Below, in pieces: positions 6,277 to 6,837 of a stretch of DNA of 6,837 nucleotides. The DNA comes from Actinomycetota bacterium (GTDB taxonomy: Bacteria > Actinomycetota > Humimicrobiia > Humimicrobiales > Humimicrobiaceae), in contig JAGYOJ010000087.1 in assembly GCA_018399435.1 (NCBI GenBank), positions 1 through 6,837 on the forward strand. The letters run 5' to 3'. Positions within the stretch are counted from its first letter, which is position 1, and each line of letters begins with the position of its first letter. The position numbers and the translations under genes were made by a program. The notes under the pieces were generated by a model. That model saw only the letters and a program-made list of their open reading frames with translations, was not told the DNA's origin and ran no database searches.

Positions 6277-6654
6277 ATAGAAGTAGCAATTTCAACTGAT
6301 GGAGATTTTGTATCCTGTAATTTTGGCAGATGTTCTGAATTTACATTACTGGATATTAAGAATGGTAAAGTTACTAAAGTAGAGGTTATTAAAAATCCAG
6401 TGCATCCTCTAGGATTTTTGCCTCAATTTTTTAAGGAAAAAGGTGTTAGCTGTATTATTGACAGCGGAATGGGTACTCGTTCCCAGGAACTCTTGAATGG
6501 TGCAAAAATAAACCCAATCCTGGGTGTTGAAGGAAAAGTAAAGGATGCAATAGATAATTTGTTTGCAGGTACACTTTAAGGTTGGGAAAGTATTTGTTCG
6601 ACTGGCGCAGGCAAGGGTTACAGTATAGATAAAAGTGTATGTAATTATGAATAA
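6277..6654 (+). pseudogene. NifX/NafY-type (dinitrogenase Fe-Mo cofactor biosynthesis family) gene, probably broken
   Basis: The translation from 6277 matches the small NifX/NafY/NifB-C domain family, cytoplasmic proteins that bind or carry iron-molybdenum or iron-sulfur cofactors: VAISTDGDFVSCNFGRCSEF, NPVHPLGFLPQFFKEKGV, CIIDSGMGTRSQELL, and GVEGKVKDAIDNL. Two things are wrong. There is no ATG, GTG or TTG where the protein should begin; the codons are GGG AAA ATA GAA, and the first in-frame GTG is at 6400, inside the domain. A TAA at 6577-6579 then ends the frame after GTL. In the same frame the next 24 codons read GWESICSTGAGKGYSIDKS and on to TAA at 6652-6654, which resembles the Cys-Ser-x-Gly-x-Gly tail of family members. 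That points to a nonsense mutation. Alternatives are an ATA start with readthrough, or sequence error. The strong ribosome site of the next gene follows directly. Confidence 0.8.
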
Positions 6655-6668
6655 GAAAGGAGACTAAT

Positions 6669-6812
6669 ATGCCAAGAGGAGATGGAACAGGTCCAGCAGG
6701 TAAGGGCCCCGGTACTGGAAGAGGCACCGGAGACGGAAGAGGACAAGGCCCTGGTACTGGTACTGGAAAAGGTCAGGGAAAAGGCAGCAAGAAAAGTAAT
6801 ACAAAAAATTAA
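6669..6812 (+). CDS. Small glycine-alternating DUF5320-like protein
   Basis: A 47-residue protein starting MPRGDGTGPAGKGPGTGRG, the recognisable opening of DUF5320-type proteins, which often lie beside NifX/NafY-family and Mrp/NBP35 genes in anaerobes. Their function is not known. Glycine is 18 of 47 residues and occupies every odd position from 11 to 39, giving a strict Gly-x alternation with Arg, Lys, Thr, Gln, Pro and Asp between; the tail is KKSNTKN. There is no cysteine and no methionine beyond the first, unlike many longer relatives that have Met- and Cys-containing N-termini. It is basic and likely disordered. An AAGGAG site at 6657-6662, six bases before the ATG, is strong, and the gene starts 14 bases after the TAA of the NifX-like frame, suggesting a former two-gene operon. 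The gene itself appears intact. Confidence 0.8.
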   Translation: MPRGDGTGPAGKGPGTGRGTGDGRGQGPGTGTGKGQGKGSKKSNTKN

Positions 6813-6837
6813 CACTATTCCTTTGTATGCTTATTTT

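Noticed and set aside
6455..6727. A 90-codon minus-strand open frame, proline- and leucine-rich.
   Set aside because: It is the shadow of the NifX-type frame and of the glycine-rich protein (Gly codons read as Pro in antisense).

Overview
The window looks like an AT-rich bacterial chromosome fragment, probably from an uncultured anaerobe. It uses Shine-Dalgarno sites and TAA stops, and is rich in AAA, ATA and TTA codons. It carries a class A penicillin-binding protein with a C-terminal PASTA-like domain, which is commonest in Gram-positive lineages. It also has a NifX/NafY-type gene followed by a DUF5320-like protein, a pair typical of anaerobes such as Clostridia and deep-branching Actinobacteria. 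The lineage is an inference and cannot be fixed from this window.

Layout. 1-1145 (minus): glutamyl-tRNA synthetase, cut by the window edge. 1146-1328: divergent promoter region with a strong extended -10 facing right. 1329-3028 (plus): a tightly packed six-gene operon made only of bacterial microcompartment (BMC) shell genes. It has five consecutive, mutually divergent BMC-P (EutN/CcmL-type vertex pentamer) genes and then one BMC-H (PduA/EutM-type hexamer) gene. 3025-5136 (minus): a class A penicillin-binding protein that converges on the operon with a 4-base stop-stop overlap and lacks its N-terminal membrane anchor. 5137-5904 (plus): a broken CE4 polysaccharide deacetylase, lacking its 5' end and carrying two compensating frameshifts. 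5905-6276: no convincing gene, some AT-rich palindromes and a possible promoter. 6277-6654 (plus): a NifX/NafY-type reading frame with no usual start codon and an in-frame TAA before its conserved tail. 6669-6812 (plus): an intact 47-residue glycine-alternating DUF5320-like protein.

Main point of interest. The operon at 1329-3028 encodes both classes of protein needed to close a shell (hexamer facets, pentamer vertices), but no BMC-T protein and no enzyme. It is flanked by housekeeping genes on both sides, so it looks like a self-contained satellite shell locus whose enzymes would lie elsewhere. Five vertex paralogues to one facet protein is strongly skewed, and the BMC-H gene has the best ribosome binding site, as expected from shell stoichiometry. 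Two of the five vertex proteins (first and fourth) have lost the Gly-Ser-Ser-Ala-Arg-like segment and may be specialised.

Second point. From about 5130 to 6654 the sequence is decaying. A penicillin-binding protein and a deacetylase that point away from each other have both lost their 5' ends at the same place, and a frameshifted gene and a gene without a start follow. About 4.9 kb of intact coding sequence to the left argues against general sequencing error. A deletion is the simplest explanation; a chimeric assembly join is the main alternative.
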